Shown: positions 43,462-52,581, numbered from the stretch's first letter. The stretch: DNA of 64,000 bases from Hahella sp. HN01 (GCF_018986435.1 NZ_JAHMIN010000002.1:183438-247437), one strand, 5' to 3'. A program made the numbers and translations. Notes: generated from the letters alone by a model not told the origin.

Positions 43462-46443
43462 ATGAAATTAGTTAGATGGCTAGCCTTGATTTGCACGATA
43501 CTGCCGGGGGTCGCGCTGGCCGGGCAACTTAGCATGGCGCGAATCACCCTCAACAGCGGCGATGAATTGAAATCGGCCAAGAAGCTTGGCCTCGACATCG
43601 TCCACTACCACAAACTGAAAAATCTGACCGCTGGCGTAAAAGGGGAATCCTTTACGGTGGAAGCGGTGCTGTCTCCCATTGATAAGGAAAAGCTGAATAA
43701 AGCCGGTATCAAGTGGGAGCCTATGCAGATGCCTTCGCAGTTCCGCTCGGCTTTCTCCGCCAGCGGCGAAACTGCTTATCACAGCTTTGACGAACCTGAA
43801 CTGGGTATCGAAGACCGTCTGTACGCTCTGGCGGAAAAATACCCCGCGCTGGTGACGCTGTATAAGATCGGCGAATCCCATCAGGGACGCCCTTTGATCG
43901 TCGCCAAACTGTCTCGTAAAACCTGGTGGGATCGCTGGTTCGATCGCGGCGGCGACCTGAAGGACGGCTATGGCGTCAGTCATCAGCCTCCCGGTCGTAA
44001 AAAGCCTGAGGTATTCTACGTGGCCACGCATCACGCCCGCGAATGGGTGGCGACGCAAATGGCCATGCGTTACATGGACTACCTCACCGAGAACTACGGC
44101 AAGATTGAGCGCATCACCAAGCTGCTGAATCATAACGAGCTGTGGATCATGCCGGTGGCTAACCCGGACGGCTACGAGTACACCTTCACCAACGAGCGTC
44201 TGTGGCGGAAAAACCTGCGCGATAACGATGGCGACGGCCAGATCACGCTGCAGGACGGTGTCGACCTGAACCGTAACTTCGGCGAGCATTGGGGCCTGGA
44301 CGACGAGGGCTCCAGCCCGGTGATGTCCGATCAGACCTATCGCGGACCTTCAGCGGGAAGCGAGCCGGAAACCGTGGCGCTGACTAGCTTTATCCAAGCC
44401 CATGACTTCCGTTTTACGCTGTCTTATCACACCTACAGCAACCTGATTCTGTATCCTTTCGGATGGCAGGTGCAGACCCCCAGCTTCGATAATCCGATCT
44501 TCGTGGCGCAGGCGGGTACTGACGATAATCCTGCTATCTACGACAGCATTATCGAAGCGGGATATGATCCCGGCGTGAGCGCAGACCTGTACACCACCAA
44601 TGGTGATTTCACCGATTGGTCATACGGCGCGTTGGGCATTCCTTCCTACACGGTGGAGCTGACTTCCGGTCAGGACAAAGACGGCAACGCTTACGGCTTT
44701 GAATTCCCGGACGATGAAAAAATGCTGCAGGCGGTTTTCAACGACAACCTGGAGTTCGCACTGACCATCGCGGAAAGCGCGAGAAGACCGGATGATCCTG
44801 TTTCCGCCGTAGGCATCGAAACAGAAGACGTCTATCACGAGCCGCTGACCACTTCCTGGGGCGCGACTCAGTCTGTGGACATGCTGGCCAAGCGTCGCAT
44901 CGGCGACCGCAGCTTCCTGGTGTATCAAGTGGACGGCGGTTCGCCCAAGCTGACTCGCTTCCGCAGAAAGTTCGGCGACCGTTACAACACGGAGCAGGGA
45001 ACGTACTTCAATCGCTACGAGGCAAAGATTCGCGGTCAGGCCGCCGGCAGCACCGTCACCTATTGGATCAAAACCGTCAAAGGCGAGGAGTTCGGTCCCT
45101 ACAGCTACACCGTAGAAAAAGCCAGCGGCGCCAAAGTGCTGGTGGTTGCGGCGGAAGATTACACTGGCGAATACCCTGTGTATGAGAACAACACCGCTCC
45201 TAACTACCTCTCTTTCTACACTGACGCCCTGGACGGCGCCGGTTACTCCTACGACGTGTGGGATGTTGACGCCAGAGGCGCCGTGCCGCCAGCTCGTGAA
45301 GTCATGAGCCATTACGACGCGGTGATCTGGTATACCGGCGACGACTTTGTGTCGACCGTTCTGGAAGGCTTCCAGGCGCATGAACAGATGAAGCTGCAGG
45401 CGCGTGAATACATCAACTACTGGGACGGCAAAGTCATGGCCACCGGCCAGGGCCTGTCTGAAGCGTCTACTGTCTACGCACAGTTCAACGATGACTTCTT
45501 CCAGTACTACATGGGCGCCTTCTTGCATCTGGAGACATCCGGTCTGGGCAAAGATGGCAACGCGCTGGACGTAGTCGGGCAGGATGACGATCCCATCATG
45601 GCGGGTCTGCGTTTCTCCCTGAACGGCGGCGACAGCGCCAACAACCAGCACACTCCTGACAGCTTCCTGGTCACCAGCAGCTTTGTGGACGAGTATCACC
45701 AGACTCTGGCGGCGACCTACGATCGCCCTGGCGGCGGCTTCAACCCCACTTCCGGCACGCACTATGTGTACAGCCAGCAAGCGGATCAGAGCTTCAAACG
45801 TCTGGGTGGAACCATCGAAGTGCCGGCGGATGCGCCATACATCACCTTCAACATGGCCCATGAAACTGAAGCGGATTGGGACTTCGTGTTTGTGGAAATC
45901 GCCGAACAGGGCAGCGATAACTGGACCACTCTGCCGGAAGCCAATGGTTTGACCAGTCAGGATACCGGCGAAAGCTGTAAATCCGGCTGGGTTGACCTGC
46001 ATCCGACATTGGCCCATTACATGGACGCCAGCTGTAATCCTACTGGAACCACCGGTCAGTGGAACGCCATGAGCGGCAGCAGCGCTGGTTTCCGCACCAT
46101 GTTGTTTGACCTGTCCGCCTACGCTGGCAAAACCGTTGAAATCTACATTTCCTATGCCTCCGACTGGGGTACTCAGGGACTGGGCGTTTTCGTCGACGAT
46201 GTGAAAGTCGGAGAAAATGACGCAGAAGATTTCGAAGACGGCTTCGGTCTGTGGCAGCCAGGCGCTCCCGATGGCGCGTTCAACATCAATAATTGGGATA
46301 ACATCGAAGGCGCAGGCTTCGTTGACGGTCCCGTCATCCGTGACGAAGACACCATTTATATGGGCTTCGGTCTGGAAGGCGTCGATGGTTACGAAAACCG
46401 CGTTAAGCTGATTGAGCGTTCAATGAGTTACTTCGGTCTGTAA
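43462..46443 (+). CDS. Secreted M14 zinc carboxypeptidase with large C-terminal extension
   Basis: A 993-aa exported protein. The signal peptide is MKLVRWLALICTILPGVALA. The M14 domain (about residues 110-440) has zinc ligands His191 and Glu194 in HHAREW, the third His (His323) in SYHTYSN, and catalytic Glu399 in TVELTSG. DNDGDGQIT (from residue 254) resembles a calcium loop. The C-terminal 500 residues contain an extracellular segment with YDVWDVDARG and later a MAM/immune-inhibitor-A-like domain (VFVEIAEQGSDNW, YISYASDWG). It should trim peptides outside the cell. ATG 43462 has AAGGA at seven-base spacing. Confidence 0.88.
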   Translation: MKLVRWLALICTILPGVALAGQLSMARITLNSGDELKSAKKLGLDIVHYHKLKNLTAGVKGESFTVEAVLSPIDKEKLNKAGIKWEPMQMPSQFRSAFSASGETAYHSFDEPELGIEDRLYALAEKYPALVTLYKIGESHQGRPLIVAKLSRKTWWDRWFDRGGDLKDGYGVSHQPPGRKKPEVFYVATHHAREWVATQMAMRYMDYLTENYGKIERITKLLNHNELWIMPVANPDGYEYTFTNERLWRKNLRDNDGDGQITLQDGVDLNRNFGEHWGLDDEGSSPVMSDQTYRGPSAGSEPETVALTSFIQAHDFRFTLSYHTYSNLILYPFGWQVQTPSFDNPIFVAQAGTDDNPAIYDSIIEAGYDPGVSADLYTTNGDFTDWSYGALGIPSYTVELTSGQDKDGNAYGFEFPDDEKMLQAVFNDNLEFALTIAESARRPDDPVSAVGIETEDVYHEPLTTSWGATQSVDMLAKRRIGDRSFLVYQVDGGSPKLTRFRRKFGDRYNTEQGTYFNRYEAKIRGQAAGSTVTYWIKTVKGEEFGPYSYTVEKASGAKVLVVAAEDYTGEYPVYENNTAPNYLSFYTDALDGAGYSYDVWDVDARGAVPPAREVMSHYDAVIWYTGDDFVSTVLEGFQAHEQMKLQAREYINYWDGKVMATGQGLSEASTVYAQFNDDFFQYYMGAFLHLETSGLGKDGNALDVVGQDDDPIMAGLRFSLNGGDSANNQHTPDSFLVTSSFVDEYHQTLAATYDRPGGGFNPTSGTHYVYSQQADQSFKRLGGTIEVPADAPYITFNMAHETEADWDFVFVEIAEQGSDNWTTLPEANGLTSQDTGESCKSGWVDLHPTLAHYMDASCNPTGTTGQWNAMSGSSAGFRTMLFDLSAYAGKTVEIYISYASDWGTQGLGVFVDDVKVGENDAEDFEDGFGLWQPGAPDGAFNINNWDNIEGAGFVDGPVIRDEDTIYMGFGLEGVDGYENRVKLIERSMSYFGL

Positions 46444-46467
46444 TTTCAGACCTTTCCACTCCTAGAG

Positions 46468-46500
46468 AGGGGCGCCTGCATTCGCCGGCGCCCCTTTTTT
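46468..46500 (+). terminator. Rho-independent terminator after the M14 peptidase gene
   Basis: Perfect 9-bp stem AGGGGCGCC (46468-46476) / GGCGCCCCT (46487-46495), loop of 10 bases, followed by T residues. Confidence 0.9.
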
Positions 46501-46890
46501 ATCCTCACTTTCTTGCAGACCTCGACTTTCGTCTATATCCTTCGCCGCCTTTTATGCGCTGCGCCGATTTGGGGTCAAGTTAGTTTTTGCGCCCTGTTTT
46601 CAGGCATGAATGTGATATTTGGCTGCGCGTAAATCATTCAAATTGTGCATTTAAATTGCAAATTGTTGACTAAAAGGTCAATATTTGCCGGTCATCATTG
46701 TCGTTGGCGCGCATATTGCTCTTCTGCTCCCTGTCAATAAATACACACAGCGCGGGGAGACGACTGCATATGTGGGGCGATGGGTCGGAAAAGTCCGGCT
46801 GCGTCGCAGGGGGGCGGTCGCTTCCCCCGCGCGGTGATGTATTTGCAGGAAAACAATCAAAACAAAGCAAACACAGAAGTAGGAGTATTC
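46501..46890. other. Leader and promoter region of the Tsx-like gene
   Basis: About 390 bp without a supported gene. AAATTG occurs three times within 26 bp (46640-46645, 46653-46658, 46660-46665) in an AT-rich stretch; then TTGAC and GTCAA flank AAAAG-type sequence near 46666-46681. This is the place for promoter and operator sites of the channel gene. No clear CRP or CytR consensus was recognised. Confidence 0.4.
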
Positions 46891-47748
46891 ATGACTCTCA
46901 AGAAACAGTCGGCCCTGGCCGCAGCAAGCGGCGCGTTGGTCGCCGGTCTGCTTTTTTCTTCAGCTGCGAGTGCTGTAGAAGTTCCGGAAGATATTCACGC
47001 CGCGGACTATCATTGGATGAACTGGCATCTGTATCGAGGGATTGATCAACGTGGCGGACCCTACAAGTTCGACGACACCTATTTCGAAATCGAGTTCGGC
47101 GGCCGTTCCGGCGCCCTGGACTTTTTCGGCTACGTGGATTTTCTGGATATTTTAGGCGACTCAGGCAATTCCGATAAAAATCGCGGCGATAACTTCTTCG
47201 CGGATATCGAGCCCCGTCTTTCCATCGACTACCTGACCGGAACGGATCTGTCTGTCGGCCCGGTTAAAGAATGGTATTTCGCCTTTGACCTATTGATGGC
47301 CGATGCAGGCGAATTTGGCGGCCTGCAGGTATTGTGGTCGGGTATCGGCACAGATACGGAGCTACCCTGGTTGGGTAAAACCGGCATTGCTGTCTACGCT
47401 CGTTATGTGGGTGAGAACTATGGCGCCAAGAATGAAGGCAGTTGGGACGGCTATGTCGCCCACATCAACTGGTTCAAGCCTTTTTACCACATCGGCGATG
47501 ATTTCATTGCGTTCCAGGGATATACAGATTACGAGTTCGCCTCTGATCTGGGCGATGAACCGGGCCGTTCCTCCGACTCATTCCAGTCCTACCTGGGCAT
47601 CTGGTACCATTCCAAGCAATGGGCGGTCGGATATGGCGCCAAGGTATACCGCAACATGACTCAGTTCGAGGATGGTGCAGAAGGGTTTAATGGGCCGCAG
47701 GACACCACTGGCGTTGGCCATTACTTCAACCTGACCTACAAAATCTAG
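46891..47748 (+). CDS. Tsx/OmpK-type nucleoside channel
   Basis: A 285-aa outer-membrane barrel of the nucleoside-specific channel (Tsx) family. A signal peptide ends near SSAASA; DYHWMNWHLYRGIDQRGG and the GYVDFLDILGD segment after it, and the end TGVGHYFNLTYKI, are family-like, with alternating beta segments throughout. It would let nucleosides or similar small solutes cross the outer membrane. AGGAG lies before ATG 46891; longer in-frame starts upstream are rejected. Confidence 0.87.
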   Translation: MTLKKQSALAAASGALVAGLLFSSAASAVEVPEDIHAADYHWMNWHLYRGIDQRGGPYKFDDTYFEIEFGGRSGALDFFGYVDFLDILGDSGNSDKNRGDNFFADIEPRLSIDYLTGTDLSVGPVKEWYFAFDLLMADAGEFGGLQVLWSGIGTDTELPWLGKTGIAVYARYVGENYGAKNEGSWDGYVAHINWFKPFYHIGDDFIAFQGYTDYEFASDLGDEPGRSSDSFQSYLGIWYHSKQWAVGYGAKVYRNMTQFEDGAEGFNGPQDTTGVGHYFNLTYKI

Positions 47749-47786
47749 CCGCCGTCTATGCGCCGAATGACGCGGCGCTGAATTTC

Positions 47787-47844
47787 GGAGACGAATCCGA
47801 ACGACCTGAAGACGCACCGACGTCTTGGGATTCGTCTCCTTTTT
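47787..47844 (+). terminator. Nested-hairpin terminator after the Tsx-like gene
   Basis: Outer 12-bp stem GGAGACGAATCC (47787-47798) / GGATTCGTCTCC (47828-47839), inner 6-bp stem AAGACG (47809-47814) / CGTCTT (47821-47826), then TTTTT. The double structure lies 45 bp before the next ribosome site. Confidence 0.8.
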
Positions 47845-47876
47845 CAGGCAGGGAAATGACTTCAGGAAAGGGAACA

Positions 47877-48365
47877 ATGCAGACAGTCTCCACTTACTAT
47901 TTGGAAATGACCTCTCCTTCTGATCTACAGGCGAAAAGCCCGGTGGGAGAGTTGCAGATCATGGAATGCGCAATCCGGCAGTTTGAATACAGCCGCTTTC
48001 TCTACACGTTGGTAGGCGGCGCCTGGGGATGGACGGACAAGTTGTCCTGGAGCGACGATCAGTGGCGGGATTATGCGGAGAACGAGAACCTGCGCACCTG
48101 GGTCGCTTACGTCAAAGGCTCGCCAGCGGGTTACTTTGAACTGCAGAAACAGCCTGAACGACAAGTAGAAATTTCCTACTTCGGACTGGCCCCCAAATTT
48201 ATTGGCCAAGGGCTCGGCGGCTATCTGCTCACCCAATGCATTCGCGAAGCGTGGAGCTGGGGAGCGGAGCGGGTTTGGGTGCACACCTGTACGTTGGATC
48301 ACCCTGGCGCGCTGGCCAACTATCAGGCCCGCGGCATGCGTCTGTACCTGACGGAGACGGACTGA
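47877..48365 (+). CDS. GNAT-family N-acetyltransferase
   Basis: A 162-aa GNAT acetyltransferase. The core has RTWVAYVKGSPAGYFELQKQ, ISYFGLAPKFIGQGLGGYLL (acetyl-CoA pyrophosphate loop GQGLGG) and VWVHTCTLDHPGALANYQAR. ATG 47877 follows AGGAAAGGG at fitting spacing. Substrate unknown: it could be a small molecule or a protein N-terminus. It follows the Tsx terminator and is probably monocistronic. Confidence 0.9.
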   Translation: MQTVSTYYLEMTSPSDLQAKSPVGELQIMECAIRQFEYSRFLYTLVGGAWGWTDKLSWSDDQWRDYAENENLRTWVAYVKGSPAGYFELQKQPERQVEISYFGLAPKFIGQGLGGYLLTQCIREAWSWGAERVWVHTCTLDHPGALANYQARGMRLYLTETD

Positions 48366-48408
48366 CGCGTCTGTTTGGCTCGCCGCCATTAAATGCGGCG
48401 CCTCCGAG

Positions 48409-48457
48409 GAAGTCTTCTATACTGAGGGGATAGGACTATCCCAGCCGGAGAAGTCTT
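48409..48457 (+). promoter_or_regulatory. Symmetric element upstream of the MglA-like operon
   Basis: A perfect 16-bp palindrome GGGATAGGACTATCCC (48427-48442) sits between two identical direct repeats GAAGTCTT (48409-48416 and 48450-48457), about 17-65 bp upstream of the MglA-like start. Placement and symmetry suggest a transcription-factor or kinase-linked operator; binding is inferred. Confidence 0.55.
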
Positions 48458-48473
48458 GCCGGGAAGGAGCATT

Positions 48474-49124
48474 ATGGCGGAGCTGGATGAACAGACGAAT
48501 CGACTGACCTTAAAGCTGGTCTATTATGGCCCGGCGCTGAGTGGGAAAACCACGAATCTGGGCGCGCTGCACGAACTGTCTTCGCCGGAGTTGAAAGGCG
48601 AGATGATGGTGCTGGAGACGCAAAAAGACCGCACGCTTTTTTTTGATCTGTTCCCGCTGGGTTTTGAAGCGCCCAGCGGTCTGTTGATTCAACTCAAACT
48701 CTATACCGTTCCGGGGCAGGTGCAGCATGACAGCACCCGCAAAGCGGTTTTATCCCGCGCCGATGGCGTCGCCTTTATCGCCGATTCCCAGCATAACCAA
48801 AGCCATACCAACCTTGAGGCGTTTGAGAATCTCGCCGCCAACGCCGGCCGCGTGGGCATAGACTTCGAACGCCTGCCGCTGGTGGTGCAATTCAATAAGC
48901 GCGATTTGAAAAATATCCTGAGCGAGCAAGAGATTCGCGAACGCTGGGAGCCCAGTCCCTGGTGGCCGGTGGTGTTCGCCAGCGCTTTGCAGAATCAGGG
49001 CGTGCTGGAGACGCTGGAACTGTTGCTGCAACGGGTATATCCAGAGCTGGATGAAGAATACAAGCTGAGCTCCGCGCATCAGTTGAGCCGGGAGGCGTTC
49101 GTCGCTGGCTTGTTGGGGAAATAA
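48474..49124 (+). CDS. MglA-like small GTPase
   Basis: A 216-aa Ras-like GTPase of the MglA (Gliding) family. The P-loop is GPALSGKTTN (from residue 19), VPGQVQHD stands at switch II, and FNKRDLKN is the guanine-binding motif. VLETQKDRTLFFDLFPLGFE is the family's switch I region. MglA sets the pole at which type IV pili act in Myxococcus, working with MglB; no MglB-like roadblock gene adjoins it here. AAGGAG lies before ATG 48474. A kinase and a receiver-GspE ATPase follow, suggesting it controls that ATPase. Confidence 0.88.
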   Translation: MAELDEQTNRLTLKLVYYGPALSGKTTNLGALHELSSPELKGEMMVLETQKDRTLFFDLFPLGFEAPSGLLIQLKLYTVPGQVQHDSTRKAVLSRADGVAFIADSQHNQSHTNLEAFENLAANAGRVGIDFERLPLVVQFNKRDLKNILSEQEIRERWEPSPWWPVVFASALQNQGVLETLELLLQRVYPELDEEYKLSSAHQLSREAFVAGLLGK

Positions 49125-49148
49125 CGGAAGCAGGGGGGCTGCATCGTC

Positions 49149-50336
49149 GTGAAGGACATTGATCCGGAATTCACGCTTGCCGATTTACTGACGCCGAAAG
49201 ACATTGAGTCGCTGCAAAATCGATTGCCGCCGCTGTTGGAGACGTCCGTCAGCATCGTCCCTGTACAGGATAAGCCGGAGGCTGACGCCTGGCCTATCCG
49301 CTATCAGATTCGCACGGTCGCCTACTTAGTCGGCTCCGCTCCCAAAGAAAAAGCCGAAGCCGCCTGCAAGCTGGTGGAGGCCATACTGCATCAGGCCGCC
49401 CGCTACCGGCTGGCGGCTTCTCTGCATCATCATGTCGTGGAGCAGGATTATGAGGAGCTGCAGCTAAAGCATCAGGCTCTGCAGGAATCGGAAGCCCGAT
49501 ATCGGGAACTGGCGGAGCAGCTTGAACGCAGGGTGGAGGAGCAGGTGGCGCAGATCGAGCTGCGTCGCAAGCAGGTCTATGAAGCGGAAAAACTGAGCGC
49601 ATTGGGGCAGCTCGGCGCCGGCGTCGCCCATGAGATTAATAATCCCCTCGGATTTATCCAGTCCAATCTGAACTCAGGTAAAGGCTACCTGCAGGATATC
49701 AGCGATGCGCTGACGGAAATGTCGCGCGGCCACGATGTGAAGGCGATTTTCAGTCGCTATGAATTGGACTTTGTTATCAAGGATCTGCATATCCTGATGG
49801 GCGACACTTTGGATGGCGTGGCGCGGGTCGCCAAAATCGTCAAGGATCTGAAAGGCTTTGCCGGCACGGATGGCGGCTCCAGGCAGAAAGTGGCCATGGA
49901 GGAGCTGATGGAGAGCGTCTGCAACCTCGCCAAACCATTGATGGGCGGCCACATTCGTCTGCGCAAGGAGTATGAGCCGACGCCGCCGGTGTGGTTGGAT
50001 TATTCGGCGTTCTGTCAGGCGGTGTACGCGATCATGCTGAATGCGGTGCAGGCCATTGGCGAACGCGGTGAGGTGCTGGTGCAGTGCGGTCCCGGCGCAA
50101 GCGGGGTGCGCATTGTGATTGAAGACACCGGCTGCGGTATGGACGCGGAGACTCAGAATCGTATTTTCGAACCGTTTTTCACCACCAAACCGGTGGGCTC
50201 CGGCACCGGACTGGGCATGACCTTATGCCGGGACATTATCCGCGCTCATGGGGGCGAGATTCAGGTCGCCAGCGAACCGGGCAAGGGCAGCCGCTTTTGC
50301 ATTGAGCTGCCCGTGACGGAGGAGGCTCCCGGATAA
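49149..50336 (+). CDS. Soluble histidine kinase
   Basis: A 395-aa cytoplasmic kinase without transmembrane helices. The first 95 residues are an unassigned N-terminal domain. Residues 96-145 are a coiled coil (RYRELAEQLERRVEEQVAQI). HisKA has VAHEINNPLGF with an intact phospho-His; HATPase has MLNAVQAIG, DTGCGMD and GTGLGMTLC. The start is GTG 49149. It lies between the MglA-like GTPase (24 bp upstream) and the receiver-GspE protein (7 bp downstream), so the receiver of the latter is its likely phosphorylation target. The input signal is unknown. Confidence 0.88.
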   Translation: MKDIDPEFTLADLLTPKDIESLQNRLPPLLETSVSIVPVQDKPEADAWPIRYQIRTVAYLVGSAPKEKAEAACKLVEAILHQAARYRLAASLHHHVVEQDYEELQLKHQALQESEARYRELAEQLERRVEEQVAQIELRRKQVYEAEKLSALGQLGAGVAHEINNPLGFIQSNLNSGKGYLQDISDALTEMSRGHDVKAIFSRYELDFVIKDLHILMGDTLDGVARVAKIVKDLKGFAGTDGGSRQKVAMEELMESVCNLAKPLMGGHIRLRKEYEPTPPVWLDYSAFCQAVYAIMLNAVQAIGERGEVLVQCGPGASGVRIVIEDTGCGMDAETQNRIFEPFFTTKPVGSGTGLGMTLCRDIIRAHGGEIQVASEPGKGSRFCIELPVTEEAPG

Positions 50337-50343
50337 TTCATTT

Positions 50344-52581
50344 ATGTCGAAATTCGCTTCTCTATTCGTCAATAACTCTGCTTCCGATCAGGATGAGGAC
50401 AAAGGCAAGCCCAAAGTGTCCTACAGCGTTTTGCTGGTGGACGATGAGCCTGCCGTACTGAGTGCGTTGAGCCGGGTTTTCCGTAAGGAGAGCTACGACA
50501 TTCTCACCGCCAAAAATGCGATGGAAGCCCTGGAGATCATCAGCCAGCGTCGTATTCATTTATTGATTTCCGACTATATGATGCCGGGAATGACCGGAGC
50601 GGATCTTCTGCGCAAGGTGAAGGAACAATCTCCTGACACCATCCGCATCATGCTGACCGGGCAGGCGGACACTACTGCGGTGATGGCCGCCATCAACGAG
50701 GGCGCGGTCTATCGCTTTATTCTCAAGCCCTGGAATGACGATGATTTGCGCGTCACCGTCGCCCTGGCGCTGGAACAGTACGATCTCATTCAAAAGAACA
50801 AAGAGCTTGAGAAAACCAACGCCAAACAGCAAAAAGATCTGCAGGCGTTCAGCAAGCTGGCGCAGCAAAATCGCAGCCAGCTGGCGATTATGCTGCATAA
50901 ACATAATCTGCTGAACAAGCAGCAGGTGCAGGAGGTGTTTAAGCTGCAGCAAAGCCGTAAGGAGACGGTGATCAAACTGCTGCTGGAAAAGCAATGGATT
51001 GAGGAACGCAAGCTGGTGCAGCTCCTGAAGAAGGAAATGTTTTTTGAAGAGGTGTCGCTGGCGGAGTTTCAGATTGAGCCGGCGACTTTGTCGCTGATCC
51101 CCACGTCACTATGTCAGAAGCAACTTATCATCCCTCTCCGGGTCAGCGGCAAGCGCCTGTTATTGGCCATGGCGGACCCCCTCAACGTGGAGCTGATTGA
51201 TGAACTGGGCTTTACCACGGGCATGCAGATTGACCCCGTAGTCGCCACGGTGAGCGCAATGGAAATGAAGCTCTCCGAGTTGTTCGCGGAAGAGGAAACC
51301 TCCATCAAAGAGCTGGAAAGCGTGGTGATGGGGGTTGATCCTTTCGAAGGCATCGAAGTGGTCATCGAAGACGATGATGACGATTCGCTGGAAGACCTGC
51401 TCAGTCAGACCGAACAGCCGCCGGCGGTGCGTCTGGTTAATGCGATTATCATTGAGGCGTTGCGTCTGGGCGCCAGCGATATCCATATCCATCCCCGCAC
51501 CAATCAGGTCATTGTGCGTTATCGCATAGACGGCGTGCTGGAGGACAAGATCCGTATCCCGCACAACATGCATATGTCCCTGGTCTCCCGCATCAAGGTG
51601 ATGTCTGAGTTGGACATCACCGAACGTCGCCGTCCCCAGGATGGGCGCATCACAGTGAAAACGCCGATGCGGGTGGTGGATTTGCGTATTTCCACCCTGC
51701 CCACGTTGAACGGGGAAAAAGTGGTAATGCGGGTGCTGGAGCGTAACTCCTCCGTGAAAAACCTGACACACCTGGGACTGTCGGAACTCAACGCCAAACG
51801 CATGGAAGCCGCCATCAATAAACCTCAGGGCATGATTCTCGCCACGGGGCCCACCGGCAGCGGCAAAAGCACGTCGCTCTATGCGCTGCTGCAGCATAAC
51901 GCCACGACGGAGAAGAATTACGTCACCATTGAAGACCCGGTGGAGTTTTATCTGGATATGGCCGGGCAGGTGTCGGTGCGGGAGAAAATCGGCTTGAGTT
52001 TCGCCTCTATTTTGCGCGCCATTTTACGTCAGGACCCGGATATCATTCTGCTGGGAGAGATTCGTGACTTCGAGACGGCGGAAGTCGCGCTGCATGCGGC
52101 GCTGACCGGACACCTGGTGTTTTCCACCCTGCACACCAATTCCTCTATCGGCACCATCGCCCGCTTGCTGGACCTGGGCATCAAACCTTTCGTCGCGGCG
52201 CAGGCGTTGGAATGCATCATTGCGCAGCGGTTAGTGCGGCGCATCTGCGACCACTGCCGGGAAGAAGTCACCCCCAATGAGGAGGAGATTTACCTGCTGG
52301 GGCCGCTCTTCGACGATCCGCAACTGAAAACCTTTCACGGCCGCGGCTGCCACAAATGCAACCACGGCTATAAAGGACGCATTGGCCTGTATGAAGTCCT
52401 CACCATGACAGAAGAACTGCGCCACCACATCGCTGGCGGCGCTTCCAGTAAAGAACTCCACGATATCGCCGTCGCCAACGGTCTCGTCACCCTCGTCGAC
52501 GACGCCAAATCCCGCGTCCACAACGGCCTCACCACCACCTACGAAGTCCTGCGAGTACTGGGAACGCAGATAGAGGTGTAG
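50344..52581 (+). CDS. Receiver domain fused to a GspE/PilB-type assembly ATPase
   Basis: A 745-aa fusion. Residues 27-140 form a complete receiver domain (Asp33, Asp34, phospho-Asp77, Thr105, Lys128). Residues 140-330 carry an N1-type (MshEN-like) domain with KQWIEERKLVQLLKKEM. Residues 370-740 are a type II secretion/type IV pilus ATPase: Walker A ATGPTGSGKST (from residue 500), Walker B DPDIILLGEIRD (from residue 565), and zinc Cys pairs C636/C639 and C669/C672. The kinase just upstream likely controls it through phosphorylation. No pilin or inner-membrane platform genes are nearby, so it may act on a machine encoded elsewhere. Confidence 0.9.
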   Translation: MSKFASLFVNNSASDQDEDKGKPKVSYSVLLVDDEPAVLSALSRVFRKESYDILTAKNAMEALEIISQRRIHLLISDYMMPGMTGADLLRKVKEQSPDTIRIMLTGQADTTAVMAAINEGAVYRFILKPWNDDDLRVTVALALEQYDLIQKNKELEKTNAKQQKDLQAFSKLAQQNRSQLAIMLHKHNLLNKQQVQEVFKLQQSRKETVIKLLLEKQWIEERKLVQLLKKEMFFEEVSLAEFQIEPATLSLIPTSLCQKQLIIPLRVSGKRLLLAMADPLNVELIDELGFTTGMQIDPVVATVSAMEMKLSELFAEEETSIKELESVVMGVDPFEGIEVVIEDDDDDSLEDLLSQTEQPPAVRLVNAIIIEALRLGASDIHIHPRTNQVIVRYRIDGVLEDKIRIPHNMHMSLVSRIKVMSELDITERRRPQDGRITVKTPMRVVDLRISTLPTLNGEKVVMRVLERNSSVKNLTHLGLSELNAKRMEAAINKPQGMILATGPTGSGKSTSLYALLQHNATTEKNYVTIEDPVEFYLDMAGQVSVREKIGLSFASILRAILRQDPDIILLGEIRDFETAEVALHAALTGHLVFSTLHTNSSIGTIARLLDLGIKPFVAAQALECIIAQRLVRRICDHCREEVTPNEEEIYLLGPLFDDPQLKTFHGRGCHKCNHGYKGRIGLYEVLTMTEELRHHIAGGASSKELHDIAVANGLVTLVDDAKSRVHNGLTTTYEVLRVLGTQIEV

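Noticed and set aside
44620-46017. Open frame of 465 codons antisense to the M14 peptidase
   Set aside because: Shadow of a strongly supported gene; no ribosome site, no domain.
46640-46665. Possible CRP or CytR site before the Tsx-like gene
   Set aside because: The repeated AAATTG does not fit the CRP half-site TGTGA well enough on both arms.
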